64,000 bases of DNA from Persicaria tinctoria (lineage: Eukaryota; Streptophyta; Magnoliopsida; Caryophyllales; Polygonaceae). The notes under the pieces were generated by a model. That model was not told where the DNA came from and made no database searches. It worked only from the letters and a program-made list of their open reading frames with translations. The stretch covers positions 61,923,038 through 61,987,037 of the forward strand of contig JBANSL010000007.1 in NCBI GenBank assembly GCA_037127255.1, read 5' to 3'. Shown here piece by piece: positions 11,527-22,369 of the stretch; the stretch's first letter is position 1; each line of letters opens with the position of its first letter. Position numbers and translations under genes: made by a program.

Positions 11527-12512
11527 TATATTATTCAGATTATATTTAAAAAAAACGAAAATTTCGCCTGGTAACCCTGTGGTTTCGCGTATTTCGCGTG
11601 GTAAACAAAGGTTTCAGATATTTCGTCTGGTAACCCAGAGGTTTCGAAATGTTTTGTCTCGCGCCCAAAACTTTTGTTTTGGTTGAAAAATAAGAGTTTC
11701 AACTTTGATAGGGTGGTATTTTGTAATATTGAAAAATCCTATTATTATCTTCTAACTTTCTGGATCGATGCTCAGAGACACATGCGCTTGCGAAAGGAGA
11801 ACCAGAAGAAGATGAAGACGTCACAGACGCGAAGAAAAGAAGAAGAAGAAGGTGAGACTTTCGGCGGTAACGGAGGTGGTGGTGGCGGGTCTGAACGACG
11901 GTGCAAGCTCTGGACAACAGCGCCGGCGAAAATCACCCCCGGAACCAGGCGCTCAACGACGAGTCATCTTCTTTTCTTTTCTTTTTTTAATAAAATCCTT
12001 CCTCACCTCAATCGAATCTCGACTGCAATGCCTCTGAAACACTGCACTCAAGCAGCTAGAACACCGGGTCGAAAAGAACTCCTTTTGATTTTTGCCTTTT
12101 CTTGAGGTTTGTGGTTTTTGAAGGGTAAGGAGGTCGAAATCGAGTACTGATTTTGCAGCTATGGAGGATTTGTGGCTTGAACTGAACATGAACCCATCCT
12201 ATTCGACCTTTGGTTTGAAGATTTGGGGCTCAGATGAGTAGGATTGGGGGCGCGGGATTTAGGGTTAGGCGCGTTTTCATTTTGCGTCTGTGGGGGTTTT
12301 GGGGGAACCTTCAACTTCAATGTCGGAAAGATTACTCCCACTCCGCCGTCGCCCCCCATCTCTCACCCGTCACCGTCGCTGGAGCCGCCGGCCTCCTCCG
12401 CACTTCTTCTCCTCCCACAGTCGCCCTGCTACCCTCTGCTCATCTATTCTTCATTCACATAAACATTGAAAAGGTTCATTTTGTAAAAATGCTCCACAAG
12501 TTTTATTAATAT

Positions 12513-12769
12513 TGATAGAGCAAAAATAATTCCATATGATGTCTGGGGGCATAATCGTCATGTGCAAGGTGAAATAATCGAACCCTAATTCTCATTATAA
12601 ATATTATTGAACTAATAGGGTTAAGGGGGCTCTCGATCATCGAACACTATCCTGACTTGAGCGTCGGAGGCTTCCCACGGGGAAGCAGCCCCGCCTCTTC
12701 CTCTCCTCCTTCTATGCAGGTGATCGGTCAAGGCCGAGGAGGAAGAAGGTGCAGATTTGTGCACTCACA
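12513..12769 (+). repeat. 5' LTR, 257 bp
   Basis: Same length as the copy at 14460-14716, with three visible substitutions, all in the first 70 bases. Confidence 0.95.
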
Positions 12770-13892
12770 TTTGGCGCCGTCTGTGGGAAATCGATCAAAA
12801 GCCATGTGATCGGATCTCCCAATCTGCAAAGCAACAGAAGATCAATTGTTGATGGTGAACCGGTGGACGCTCAGCCTTCAACTACAAACTCTAGAAGAGG
12901 CGCGGCTCACCAGTGCCGCCTACGGAGCTTTGCCTAGGGCTCAAGGGCATGCCGGACCACCACCGCTCCTAGCCCGGTTCACAAGAGATCTCCCAATCGA
13001 AGCTGAAAGAGAAGGAAGGGTAGAGAATGAGGGAGATCTAGTGATCTCCTAAATGGCGATTCTGACATCGAAGAGTCGTCGGTCTTCCACAACTCCCGCC
13101 TCTGTCTCAACATCGGCGTCGCTCCCGCCCAATCGCCGACGTCGCAGCAACCGCCGCCTACCGCTAGGCGGATCCCGATCCTTCTCAGGCTGATTGCCAT
13201 TGTCAGATCTGTCCTCAAACCCTTCGTAGAACAGGAGGGGAGTGCGTCTTCCACTCGATCCATCCTCGGATCCGACCCCGACGCATCCAGGATAACCGGC
13301 ACCAGGACTTCTCTGGCAACGATGATCGAGTCACCGAGCATCTCGTTTCACTAAGCATCGAAAGGGCTACCGGGCATCGACCTTTGTTGTTGTTTCCATG
13401 GCCAAACGCAGATCCAACAACGGGCTAAGCGTCTAAGCCTCGCCGCACCACCGCACTATGCCGGTTGATCGAGCCTTCGTCGCCACCATGGCCGCCGATC
13501 CCGACCTCTACTGTCTCTCTATGGGCGACTCCGATCGGACCCGGCTTAGCATTGCGCCATATCCGCCGCCACCAAGCACCCCTTTCACCGAACAACGAGA
13601 GCACGCCGGCATCGATGGGTAGGTCGGGGGCACCCCAATCCAGATCCTTCGCCGCCGTCGAAGATCAAGGTCAGAGATCGAGCCGGGACGATGGCGAGGA
13701 TGCCAATTCGTGCGCCGCCGCCACTCACTTCCAACCCTACGTACGAAGAAGACGTTACATTGAAATTCTGGATTAATTACCAATAATTAGTCCGAGACGT
13801 TACCTTGCAAATTGGACTAATTACAAAATCAGCCCAGAGTTCATGGAAATTGCAGTTCAGCCCACACATTTAAGCTATTTGTGGAAAAAACA

Positions 13893-14329
13893 CCAACTTA
13901 GTCGATCAAGGCCACATTAGCCGATCAAGGCCAACTTAGCCGCTCGAGGCCACATTAGCCGATCAAGGCCACATTAGCCGCTCAAGGCCAACTTAGCCGA
14001 TCAAGGCCAATTTAGCCGCTCAAGGCCACATTAGCCGCTCAAGGCCAACTTAGCCGATCAAGGCCAACTTAGCCGCTCAAGGCCACATTAGCCGATCAAG
14101 GTCACATTAGCCGCTCAAGGCCAACTTAGCCGCTCAAGGCCACATTAGCCGATCAAGGCCACATTAGCCGCTCAAGGCCAACTTAGCCGATCAAGGCCAA
14201 TTTAGCCGCTCAAGGCCACATTAGCCGCTCAAGGCCAACTTAGCCGATCAAGGCCAACTTAGCCGCTCAAGGCCACATTAGCCGATCAAGGCCAACTTAG
14301 CCGCTCAAGGCCAAATTAGCCAACTATGG
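13893..14329 (+). repeat. 19-bp minisatellite, about 23 copies
   Basis: Units alternate between CGATCAAGGCCAACTTAGC and CGCTCAAGGCCACATTAGC, so the array has a longer-period pattern. A block of about ten units appears to be duplicated (13950-14090 versus 14130-14280). It lies inside the LTR element before its 3' LTR. Confidence 0.9.
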
Positions 14330-14459
14330 GCACAATAGCCAACTGCGAATCAAGCGACTAACGTTAACGGCAAAATCATCGTTCAATCGACAAACTTCGC
14401 CATTTACTTTTTCGGCTTCCTTCATCATCGAGACATGAAGAAGAAACCCGAGGGGCAAT

Positions 14460-14716
14460 TGATAGAGCAAAAGTAATTCCATATGATGTCTAGGGGCATA
14501 ATCGTCATGTGCAAGGTGAAATAATCAAACCCTAATTCTCATTATAAATATTATTGAACTAATAGGGTTAAGGGGGCTCTCGATCATCGAACACTATCCT
14601 GACTTGAGCGTCGGAGGCTTCCCACGGGGAAGCAGCCCCGCCTCTTCCTCTCCTCCTTCTATGCAGGTGATCGGTCAAGGCCGAGGAGGAAGAAGGTGCA
14701 GATTTGTGCACTCACA
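14460..14716 (+). repeat. 3' LTR, 257 bp
   Basis: Pair of 12513-12769. It is followed by AATAT, the target duplication. Confidence 0.95.
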
Positions 14717-14900
14717 AATATTACATTATTTACCCTATTACAACTTAAAAATGACGCTTTTTGGCCAAAGAAACATTTTTGGGCGCGAGATAAAACATTT
14801 CGAAACCCTAGGGTTACCAGACGAAATATATGAAACCTTTGTTTACCACGCGAAATACGCGAAACCACAGGGTTACCAGGCGAAATTTCCCTAAAAAAAA

Positions 14901-15350
14901 TTACATCATGATCCGGATGATACTGATATCACGGTGAGGATCCTCTAGTCCGCCTTTATGGTCCTCTTTTATAGTCCGTTTTCTTTTATTGGTTGAAACC
15001 AATTATAAACATACCCTATTTATTAAGAAAATTAATAAAATAATTCAGCACATCCAATCACGCGATACGGACTACATAATGGACCGTAAACGTGGACTTT
15101 TGCTTGAATTGTATCATTTGATCTACGTGCCGGAACTGATAACATATGCAGGATTATACACGAAGGATCTCAACCACTGATATCATATCATATTCGCTTG
15201 TCGGTAGGTCAACAATTGAAATGAGTTCAATGGGGGAGGAAAAAAATGAGGGATTGTGGTGTTTTAGACCTTTTTGACGTTTTGATTAAGTAACTAGCCT
15301 CTTACAATGTTTTATTAGGCGTAAAAGCCTCCTTTGAAATTTAATTAGGT
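14901..15350. other. Spacer, no gene seen
   Basis: AT-rich. 15240-15350 has short runs (CCTTTTTGA, TTAAGTAACTAGCC) weakly resembling the inverted complement of the tail at 17340-17440, so it may be the worn opposite end of the GTCATCA element. Confidence 0.3.
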
Positions 15351-15359
15351 TTTCTCAGA

Positions 15360-15935
15360 TCTGATCGGAGCTCTTGTCCATGGCAATTCCCTCTCTCGTC
15401 TCCGATAGTCTCCGTTCGGACTGTTCCCTTCTCCTCCCAAGAGCCACCGTCCTCCACCATTCCTCCACCTCGACGGACCACAGCCTCCCCCACCGCCTCC
15501 AGTACGGCATCAACAGGCCGTTTTCCGCATCCTCCGCCCAGCCTCCGAGACCGACTTTGTCGACAGTCTCCGTCGTGCCTCTTCATCGGGAATGGATTAC
15601 CGGTCGACGAGGACTGGTTCCCTGGCGGCGGAATCGAAAACGACAGCTTGTGCGACGACGATGACAGTGGCGCTGTTCACCAGCAACTCCGACGAGCACT
15701 TCGGCGGGCTGGAGGCATGGCGGGGTGTGGGACTCCATTTGTGGAATCCATTGGGGTTGGGCGCGCATGTGCTACTTTTTCTTGTAAAAAAGGTGTTGGA
15801 AGGGCTATTATTTTAGTCTCTTTTGTTCGGCTTTTTGTGGGAGTAGGTGTTGACCGGGTTAGGATTCTATGGGCAATGGGTAGTTGTTTTGCAGAGGTGG
15901 TTTCCGGTTTTAGTGAGCTTCAACCGGATTGATTT
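15360..15935 (+). other. GC-rich gene-like fragment, unidentified
   Basis: Several overlapping frames are open. The most protein-like reads about 15570-15720 with PVDEDWFPGGGIENDSLCDD, acidic and non-repetitive. There is no start or splice structure that I trust. Composition resembles a host exon captured next to the GTCATCA repeat. I do not recognise the family. Confidence 0.3.
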
Positions 15936-16149
15936 ACCTTTGTGTGGTTAGGCGAGAATGGTGGTATTAATTAGTGGTAGAAATTGTGATATTATGGGCT
16001 AATTGTGGTAGTCCCATGTGCTTGGACTTTTGTGGTTAGTATCGTCTTTTTCGGTAAGACCCTTGGTTTGGTCTTACTTTATGTTACTCTTTGGCTTCGC
16101 CATCATCTATATATTTACCTTTTTAGGATATACAATCGACTAGATTAAA

Positions 16150-17440
16150 CCACTTAGCAAAGGGGCATCATAGTAAACAAAAAATATTATCAATAAAAAT
16201 GTCATCAACGAACAATGTCATCCCAAATGATCAAAATCAATAAAGTGTAATCACAAATGTCATCAATGAATAAAAATGTAATAAACATGTCACCACAAGT
16301 GATTGCATCAATGAAGTGTAATCACAAACTTGTCATCAATGAATAAAATTAGAATTAATATGGAAATGAAGAAGAGTTATGTTGTTAGCAACTACTTTGA
16401 TGCCACTTTTGAGAACGTGGAATCTTTAGAAATGTTGTATATAATTCTTGGATTGTTATAACACCTTGTATTGATTTTATTGATTCCGCATTATATTACT
16501 TACATTGATGCATTTTTTTTAGTCGATGACATGTTATAATAGGTGTTTTTACGTATACAACCAATATTAATGTCGTAGTTTCAAAGACTTTGTATTTTTA
16601 TATGTGCAATAAGGTGACAATATTTTGATTCCACGTTTTAAGCTCTTATGTCATCAATTATATAAAATTGTCACCATAAACAATTGTGATTAATGAAGCG
16701 TAATAACAAATGTCATCCATGAATAAAAATTTAATGAATATGTCACCACAAGTGATTGCATCAATGAAGTGTAATCACAAACGTGTCATTAGTGAATGAA
16801 AGTATAATCGATGAAAATAAATCGATATACAATTGATTAAATTAAAAACATGTGGCATCAATCGATTTGATTAAAAGAAATGGCAACAAATAATTACATT
16901 ATAAAAATGACATCAAAACACCATTTTGAAAAAGTTGCATCACATTAAAGAAAAAAATATCATCAAAATACTACTTTGAAAAAATATCATCAAAAATATG
17001 GCATCACGGTAAAAAAAATATCATCAAAAAATTGACATAAAAAAGTGGCATCAGTCGTTAACAGTAAAAAAAATGGCATCAATGGTCAACGTGACATTAC
17101 AATAAACAAAAAATGTCATCAAAGTTTAAAAAAGTTGGCATTAAAAAAGTGTCATCCAATCATTTCATTAGAAAAGTGGCATCAAAGTAAAAATAAAATA
17201 AAATAAAATTTTGGCATCAAAACGGTAAAATATAGCATCATTACAAAAAAATACAGTATATATATCCAAATTGGTTGGTCAACGATGACCGGTCAACGAT
17301 CAAACAGTTGACCATTGACCATTCCACTCTATTGGAAAGGGGTCTACCTAAAACAAAATAAATTAGTTTGGGGCCTAAGTACCCAATTGAACATTCAAAA
17401 AGGGCCCTCCACCAAATTCACCCAAAAAAAAATCAAGTTA
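16150..17440. repeat. GTCATCA-rich repeat, copy 1
   Basis: Dozens of GTCATCA/GGCATCA/ATCATCA motifs separated by A-rich spacers, ending in a (C)GGTCAACGATCAAAC/TTGACCATTGACCA palindromic zone and a shared tail. About 800 bp of it reappears in the same orientation at 21140-22045. No coding frame. It looks like the conserved end of a non-autonomous transposon family whose other part varies. Confidence 0.8.
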
Positions 17441-17561
17441 AATTAAATATAAATATGATATATTGAATCACCAATAATATGCGGAATTGAATAAGAGAGG
17501 GGCAAGAGCAACAATAATCGTTCCGACCCAGACGGGACGGCTAACAAAATAAAGAAAGATA

Positions 17562-17798
17562 CTCCCTCCGTTTCAAAATAAATGTCATTATTCTTTTCGG
17601 CACGTTTTTTAAAGTGTTAGAAACTCTATAAAATATTTATTTTTTAATCAATTTTTTTTATATAACTTCATAGTTATTACTATTAAGTATAAAGTTGTAT
17701 AAAAAATTTAACTGCAATAATAATATTTTATAGATTTTTTAACTCATTGAAAAACGTACATTAAAAGACAAACGACACTTATTTTTAAACAAAAGGAG
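17562..17798. mobile_element. Stowaway-like MITE
   Basis: Starts CTCCCTCCGTTTCAAAATAA, ends with an inverted partner (TTTTTAAACAAAAGGAG), and has TA on each side. Confidence 0.7.
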
Positions 17799-17902
17799 TA
17801 AAAGATTGTTGGGGGAGACGGAGGCGAAATTCAAGGCGATTAATTACTCAATTGACCATGAAATCCGCACGTAAGGTGGAGGAAGAACGAAAGCCACCAT
17901 TT

Positions 17903-18244
17903 GGTTCTGAAATGATTGTCTCCTTATTATCGAAGGAGACAACTCAACAATAATAAAAAGTATGAAAGGTATGGGGAAGCCTACTGGAGACTCTGAAATG
18001 ATTGTCTCGGACAGTCTAGTCTCGCTGGGCTTTTTTGGTTCTGTTGAGATTCGTCATGTCTTCCGTGAGGCAAATTTGGTAGCTGATCGCTTGTCCCGTA
18101 TCACTCCAGCCTTCAACGGTATCTGGACTCCTGATGACTCTCTATTGCATAGTCTCATCCGCAAGGATGCTCTTGGCTGATAGAGCTCAGCTCTATGGTC
18201 AAATTTTTTCCGTTTCACAAAAAAAAAAAAAAAAAAAAAAAGAG
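17903..18244 (+). mobile_element. 5'-truncated LINE insertion with RNase H tail
   Basis: A 14-bp target duplication GAAAGCCACCATTT (17889-17902 and 18245-18258) brackets this piece, which ends in a poly(A) run (18218-18243). The open frame 17962-18180 encodes the last part of the plant LINE RNase H domain (VEIRHVFREANLVADRLSRI). This is textbook target-primed reverse transcription with 5' truncation. Confidence 0.9.
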
Positions 18245-18258
18245 GAAAGCCACCATTT

Positions 18259-18980
18259 AATTAATTATACTACTCCGTATTATATTGGGCACGTGGGATT
18301 ACTGAAGCAAGTGACCGTCGTCATCGGTGATGGCATCCTTGAGTGAACTATAATTATTGTGCGAGTGTCGGTGTTAATCGGGGCGGAGTTGGAAGTACTC
18401 GGGTTGGGATATTATTATTAGGAAGAATAGTAAAAAAATACCCAAAATTATTAACGGATTTCCATCATATGTCCCAATAGCATAGAATAATCGGTTTAAT
18501 AAGGAAATATTTCTCAAATTTAAATTATCTTTAGACATTTTTAATATTGATTTCCTAGAGTCACTTAGTTTTTGATAGGGAATCTTTGTCGATTAAGGTT
18601 TTTATCCTACATTCTTATGACATATGATAGAAAGACCGATTATCAAATGGTCGAGATTGGATTTTCATACCAGTAGCTTTTTGAGTTCCGATCGATCGAA
18701 TTTTACCATATCTAACTGCAGAGTTTTCTTGAAAATATTAGAATTTAGAACTAGTCAGAAAAATCGAAAATGGAAAACTTAATTCACAAAATTAGAATTG
18801 AAGAACCTTAATCTGTCATGGGTCATATGGCACAACACTTTCTATTCAGGGGCGGCCAAAGGGGGGTGCGGGGGCCGCCCCACCCTCCGACGACGGAATT
18901 TCGTAGGTATATATTTTTTTTTTAAAGTAAGGTAAAAAAATACAAATTAAAATGAGAGAATTTGGTACAATAATCCTTTT
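18259..18980. other. Spacer with a worn repeat
   Basis: No gene. At 18848 a CAGGGGCGGCC-type start followed by GACGACGGAATTTCGTAG resembles hAT-like ends and matches 23905-23945 (GGCGACGGAGTTTCGTAG), so the same repeat family sits on both sides of the fucosyltransferase exon. Confidence 0.4.
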
Positions 18981-18989
18981 TGAGATTTA

Positions 18990-20720
18990 TGAGCCGTCTC
19001 ATGCCCCCACAAAAAACAATTAACCGGTTAGCCCCTTTACCCTACCTCCTCGCTCTCTCGCTCTCCCTTTCTTCATTTCAGATCTCCTTCCACAGATCTC
19101 GCGAAGAAGAAGATGAAGGAAGGAGGATCTTCGGCGTCTGCAGCCGCCTCCCTCTCCCGCAGCCCTTGCCCGGAGTCGCCTGGCTTTTCTGCAGCCGCCT
19201 CACGGTCTCAGGCCGATCCCTGCGTAAGCGTTGCTCCTCGCTCTCTCGCCCTCACTCCTAGAGTCCCAGATCCACTGCCCAGCGCCGCCTCCCTCTCCCG
19301 CAGCCGCCTCCCTCTCTCGCAGCCACTGCCAAGCGTCGCCGCCGTCTCTCGCAGCCGCCTCACGGCCTCTGCGCCTCACAGGCCACAGGAAATCACGAAG
19401 CAACAACATCCAACAGTGTATGTTCGATTTATTTATTTTTTGGCAAAATTTCACATTTTATTTGTGTTAATCCACTTCTATAATCAATAATTTGTTATAT
19501 TATAGTTGTAATTTCATATTTGTAAACCAATTTTTATGATTGTTGTGAGGTTTTTAGAAATTTAGGGTTTATGAGAAATTTAGGTTTTAGAAATCTACTT
19601 CAATTTGTGAGTTGTAATTTAGGCTTTTGGAATTGGGACAAGTTTGATGCTTGCATTTAGGGCAATTTTGGTTCACATGTTGTATTTAAATTGGGTGAGG
19701 TAAGAGTTGCATCCAAGGTGTTCGATGAAATGCCTAGATGAATTTGAGTCTGTTTTTGTTTATAACTAGAAAAGATTCTTATATTTGTATAATTGTGTTT
19801 GTTTGTTGTTCAATTGTGATTAGCCAAAACCACGTCTACACCCTTACAGGCTACACAGTACCTCACTTAGGGTGGATTTTATGTTCTTGTGAGTGTGGAG
19901 GCTGAAGGGGTTGTTGCGATTCCTGGTGTCCAAGAAAGAGGGACCATCTTGTTCAATATAGGTACATTTTACAATTTTGTTTTGACATATCAGTGATTAA
20001 AAGAGATGGAATCAATGGCGATTAAGAAATTTTCATCAAATGTAATTTTTTTCCTAATTGCTTGTAATGTTGATTCCTAATTTTTTTATTCCTACTTGCT
20101 TGTAATTTTTTTCCTACTTGCTTGTAATGTTGATTCCTAATTTTTTGATTCCTAATTTTGATTACCATGAAATGTGATGGAAGTTGCAACTTATCTGGAT
20201 GGAATCATACGTGTTATATGATATACATTGCTTGTTGCTGCTACATTTAATGTTTGATTCAACCTTAAAGGTACTGTGAAGGCAATTGATTTCTCTTTAT
20301 TCAACGTAAAAGCTTTTAGTTGATGTTTGCACGTTATATGATATAAAAATGCAGTGAAAGCTTTTGGAATCAACCAAGTTCGAGAGGCCTGGGAGACCCC
20401 CCAACAGCGAATGATAGGGGATCTCTTGCTTGGATTTAGAGCAGTCTGAGTGGAAGTGATGTTTAGACTTCAGGATCGTGCCGGTCCTCCCTTAGGCTTT
20501 GGTACTATATAGCGTGGTGCTGTATATAAATTGTCATCAGCTTGTGATCTGCTAAAACATTCAAAAGCATACAAAGAAATCATTCCGTCTACTCAAATTG
20601 CTGCGTCTTGAAAGCAATGAGATTTTGATGCTGATAGACCAGGGGTGTTGCCTTTCACCTTCACCGGATGTGCTTGAAAAGTTTGCTGTTTCTGGAGTTT
20701 GTCGAAGTTGCCTTTTGTAC
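18990..20720 (+). other. Gene-like debris including a PPR-type scrap
   Basis: 18990-19400 is a CT-rich leader-like stretch with Ser/Pro/Ala-rich frames and near-duplicate blocks (CCGCCTCCCTCTCCCGCAGC). 19690-19740 reads GEVRVASKVFDEMPR, a pentatricopeptide-repeat signature, then stops. 19850-19970 and 20370-20720 have short open stretches with possible splice sites but no recognisable family. 20045-20150 is a short tandem duplication. Together this looks like captured or decayed host DNA ahead of GTCATCA repeat copy 2. Confidence 0.35.
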
Positions 20721-20929
20721 ATGGAGTAGCAGAGGATTCACAGTTTGTGCCGTTTTCTCTTGTTTTATGTGGTTTAGTATGGTTGATCCCTTCTAATTAG
20801 GTCCTTTTTTCAATTATTTTTGGTCCTCCGATAGTTGTATCGTGATTAGTAATACTGTAATGTTGTGTTAAAATGTGATGAGATGTGGATGTGCATCATA
20901 CAGGAGTGCCCTCATTTGTGTAATTTGCA

Positions 20930-21140
20930 ATTTTAAAGAGTGTAAATCATTTCATTAATTATGTGCAATTGACAACCCTGTTGTTTTTTAATCAAGGGAT
21001 AAGAATTCCGTACCTTGATTTACTTGTCTTTGGTTGATATATTTTTGAATCCTTCACCTATTTTAAAGAGTGTAAATCATTTCATTAATTATGTGCAATT
21101 GTTTTTTAATCAAGGGATAAGAATTCCGTACCTTGATTTG
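20930..21140 (+). repeat. Direct duplication, about 80 bp, period ~128 bp
   Basis: The run from TTTTAAAGAGTGTAAATCAT to GGGATAAGAATTCCGTACC occurs twice (about 20931-21020 and 21061-21135). Confidence 0.75.
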
Positions 21141-22045
21141 TTTGGGGACACTGTTTTGATTCCACATTCCGTACTTCAATGTCACCAATTTTATAAAAAT
21201 ATCATCACAAATAATTGAGATCAATTAATTGTATTTACAAATGTGTCATCAATGAATAAAAATCATCAATAAAATTGTCATCAATAAAAAGATGGCATCA
21301 ATGAAGTGTAATTACGTATTAAGCGCATATGTCATCAATTGTATAAAAATATCGTCAACAAAGAATGTCATCACTCATCAGTGAATAAAAGTAGAACGAA
21401 TGAAAATATATCGATATACAATTTACTGAATTACAAAAGTGACATCAAACGATTTAATTAAAAAAGTAACATCAAAACACTACTTTAAAAAAGTGACATC
21501 ACATTAAAGAAACAATGCCATCAGAACACTACTTTAAAAAAAATATCATAAAAAAAGAAAAAAATGTCATCAAAAATACTACTTTTGAAAAAAATATCAT
21601 CAAAAATATGGCATCACGGTAAAAAAAAATTATCAAAAAATTGACATAAAAAAAAGTGGCATCAGTCGTTAACAGTAAAAAAAATGGCATCAATGATCAA
21701 TGTGACATTACTGTAAACAAAAAATGTCATCAAGGTTTAAAAAAAGTGACATCCAATCATTTCATTAGAAAAGTGGCATCAAAGTGAAAATAAAATATAG
21801 TAAAATTTTGGCATCAAAACGGTAAAATATGGCATCACTAAAAAAAAAAAAAAGTTGGCATCACTAAAAAAAAAAAAAGTTAGCATCAAAATGGGTTGGT
21901 CAACCGTTGACCGGTCAATGGTCAAACGGTTGACCATTGACCAACCCACCCTATTGGGAAAGGGATTAGGGCAAAACTAATTAAATTGATTTAGGGCTTA
22001 AGTGCCAAATTGAATATTCAAAAAAGCCCAAGTACCAAAATCACC
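21140..22045. repeat. GTCATCA-rich repeat, copy 2
   Basis: Same order of motifs and same tail as 16610-17440, including the palindromic TTGACCGGTCAATGGTCAAA zone at 21905-21950. The two copies are diverged but collinear. Confidence 0.8.
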
Positions 22046-22369
22046 CAATTAAAATTGTCTAGCTTAGTTGGTGAAAGGGATGTAAGAGATCATGGGTTCA
22101 ACCAATATTTAAAACAAATTTCCGCGTTATACTTTGCATTTCTAAGTACGCTATGCTTTTTAAGTAAGTACTTCTCATTTGAATTTCTGTACAAGTTCTT
22201 CATTAAATTGACCTTGTGTATATGAATTTCAACTGTAATCTATTTCTATGATACTATGATCAAACTGACTGTAAATCACGAATAAATTACAACTCTTCTA
22301 AATTCTAATGTTCATTTCACTCAAATTTTGAGGTATAATACCCAATATATTGTTTTCCCTTGTCTTCAG

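Larger units (their letters stand above)
12513..14716 (+). mobile_element. Small non-autonomous LTR retrotransposon nested in MULE A
   Basis: Two 257-bp LTRs (12513-12769 and 14460-14716), each TGATAGAG...CTCACA, are flanked by the 5-bp duplication AATAT (12508-12512 and 14717-14721). The primer site starts TGGCGCCGTCTG at 12772 and a purine-rich tract precedes the second LTR. By eye the LTRs differ at only 3 positions, so the insertion is young. The 1.7-kb interior has no gag or pol frame I can recognise. It carries a 19-bp minisatellite. It depends on another element for movement. Confidence 0.95.
11556..14891. mobile_element. MULE A: Mutator-like element with ~115-bp inverted ends
   Basis: The left end (11556-11670) and right end (about 14760-14891) are inverted copies. 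Key runs are AATTTCGCCTGGTAACCC, TTTCGCGTGGTAAACAAAGG and CTCGCGCCCAAAA. Possible 9-bp target duplications TAAAAAAAA lie at 11547-11555 and 14892-14900, but they are low-complexity. No transposase is present. The interior before the LTR element (11690-12500) has leader-like GC-rich sequence that could be captured host DNA. The ends are built like those of MULE B. Confidence 0.8.
10381..22369 (+). other. Putative 12-kb intron filled with nested transposons
   Basis: If 10182-10380 is exon 1, the intron holds in order: a Stowaway MITE with a second one inside it, MULE A with an LTR element inside it, two GTCATCA-rich repeats, another Stowaway, a 5'-truncated LINE and gene-like debris. The acceptor before 22370 is TTCCCTTGTCTTCAG. 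Confidence 0.45.
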
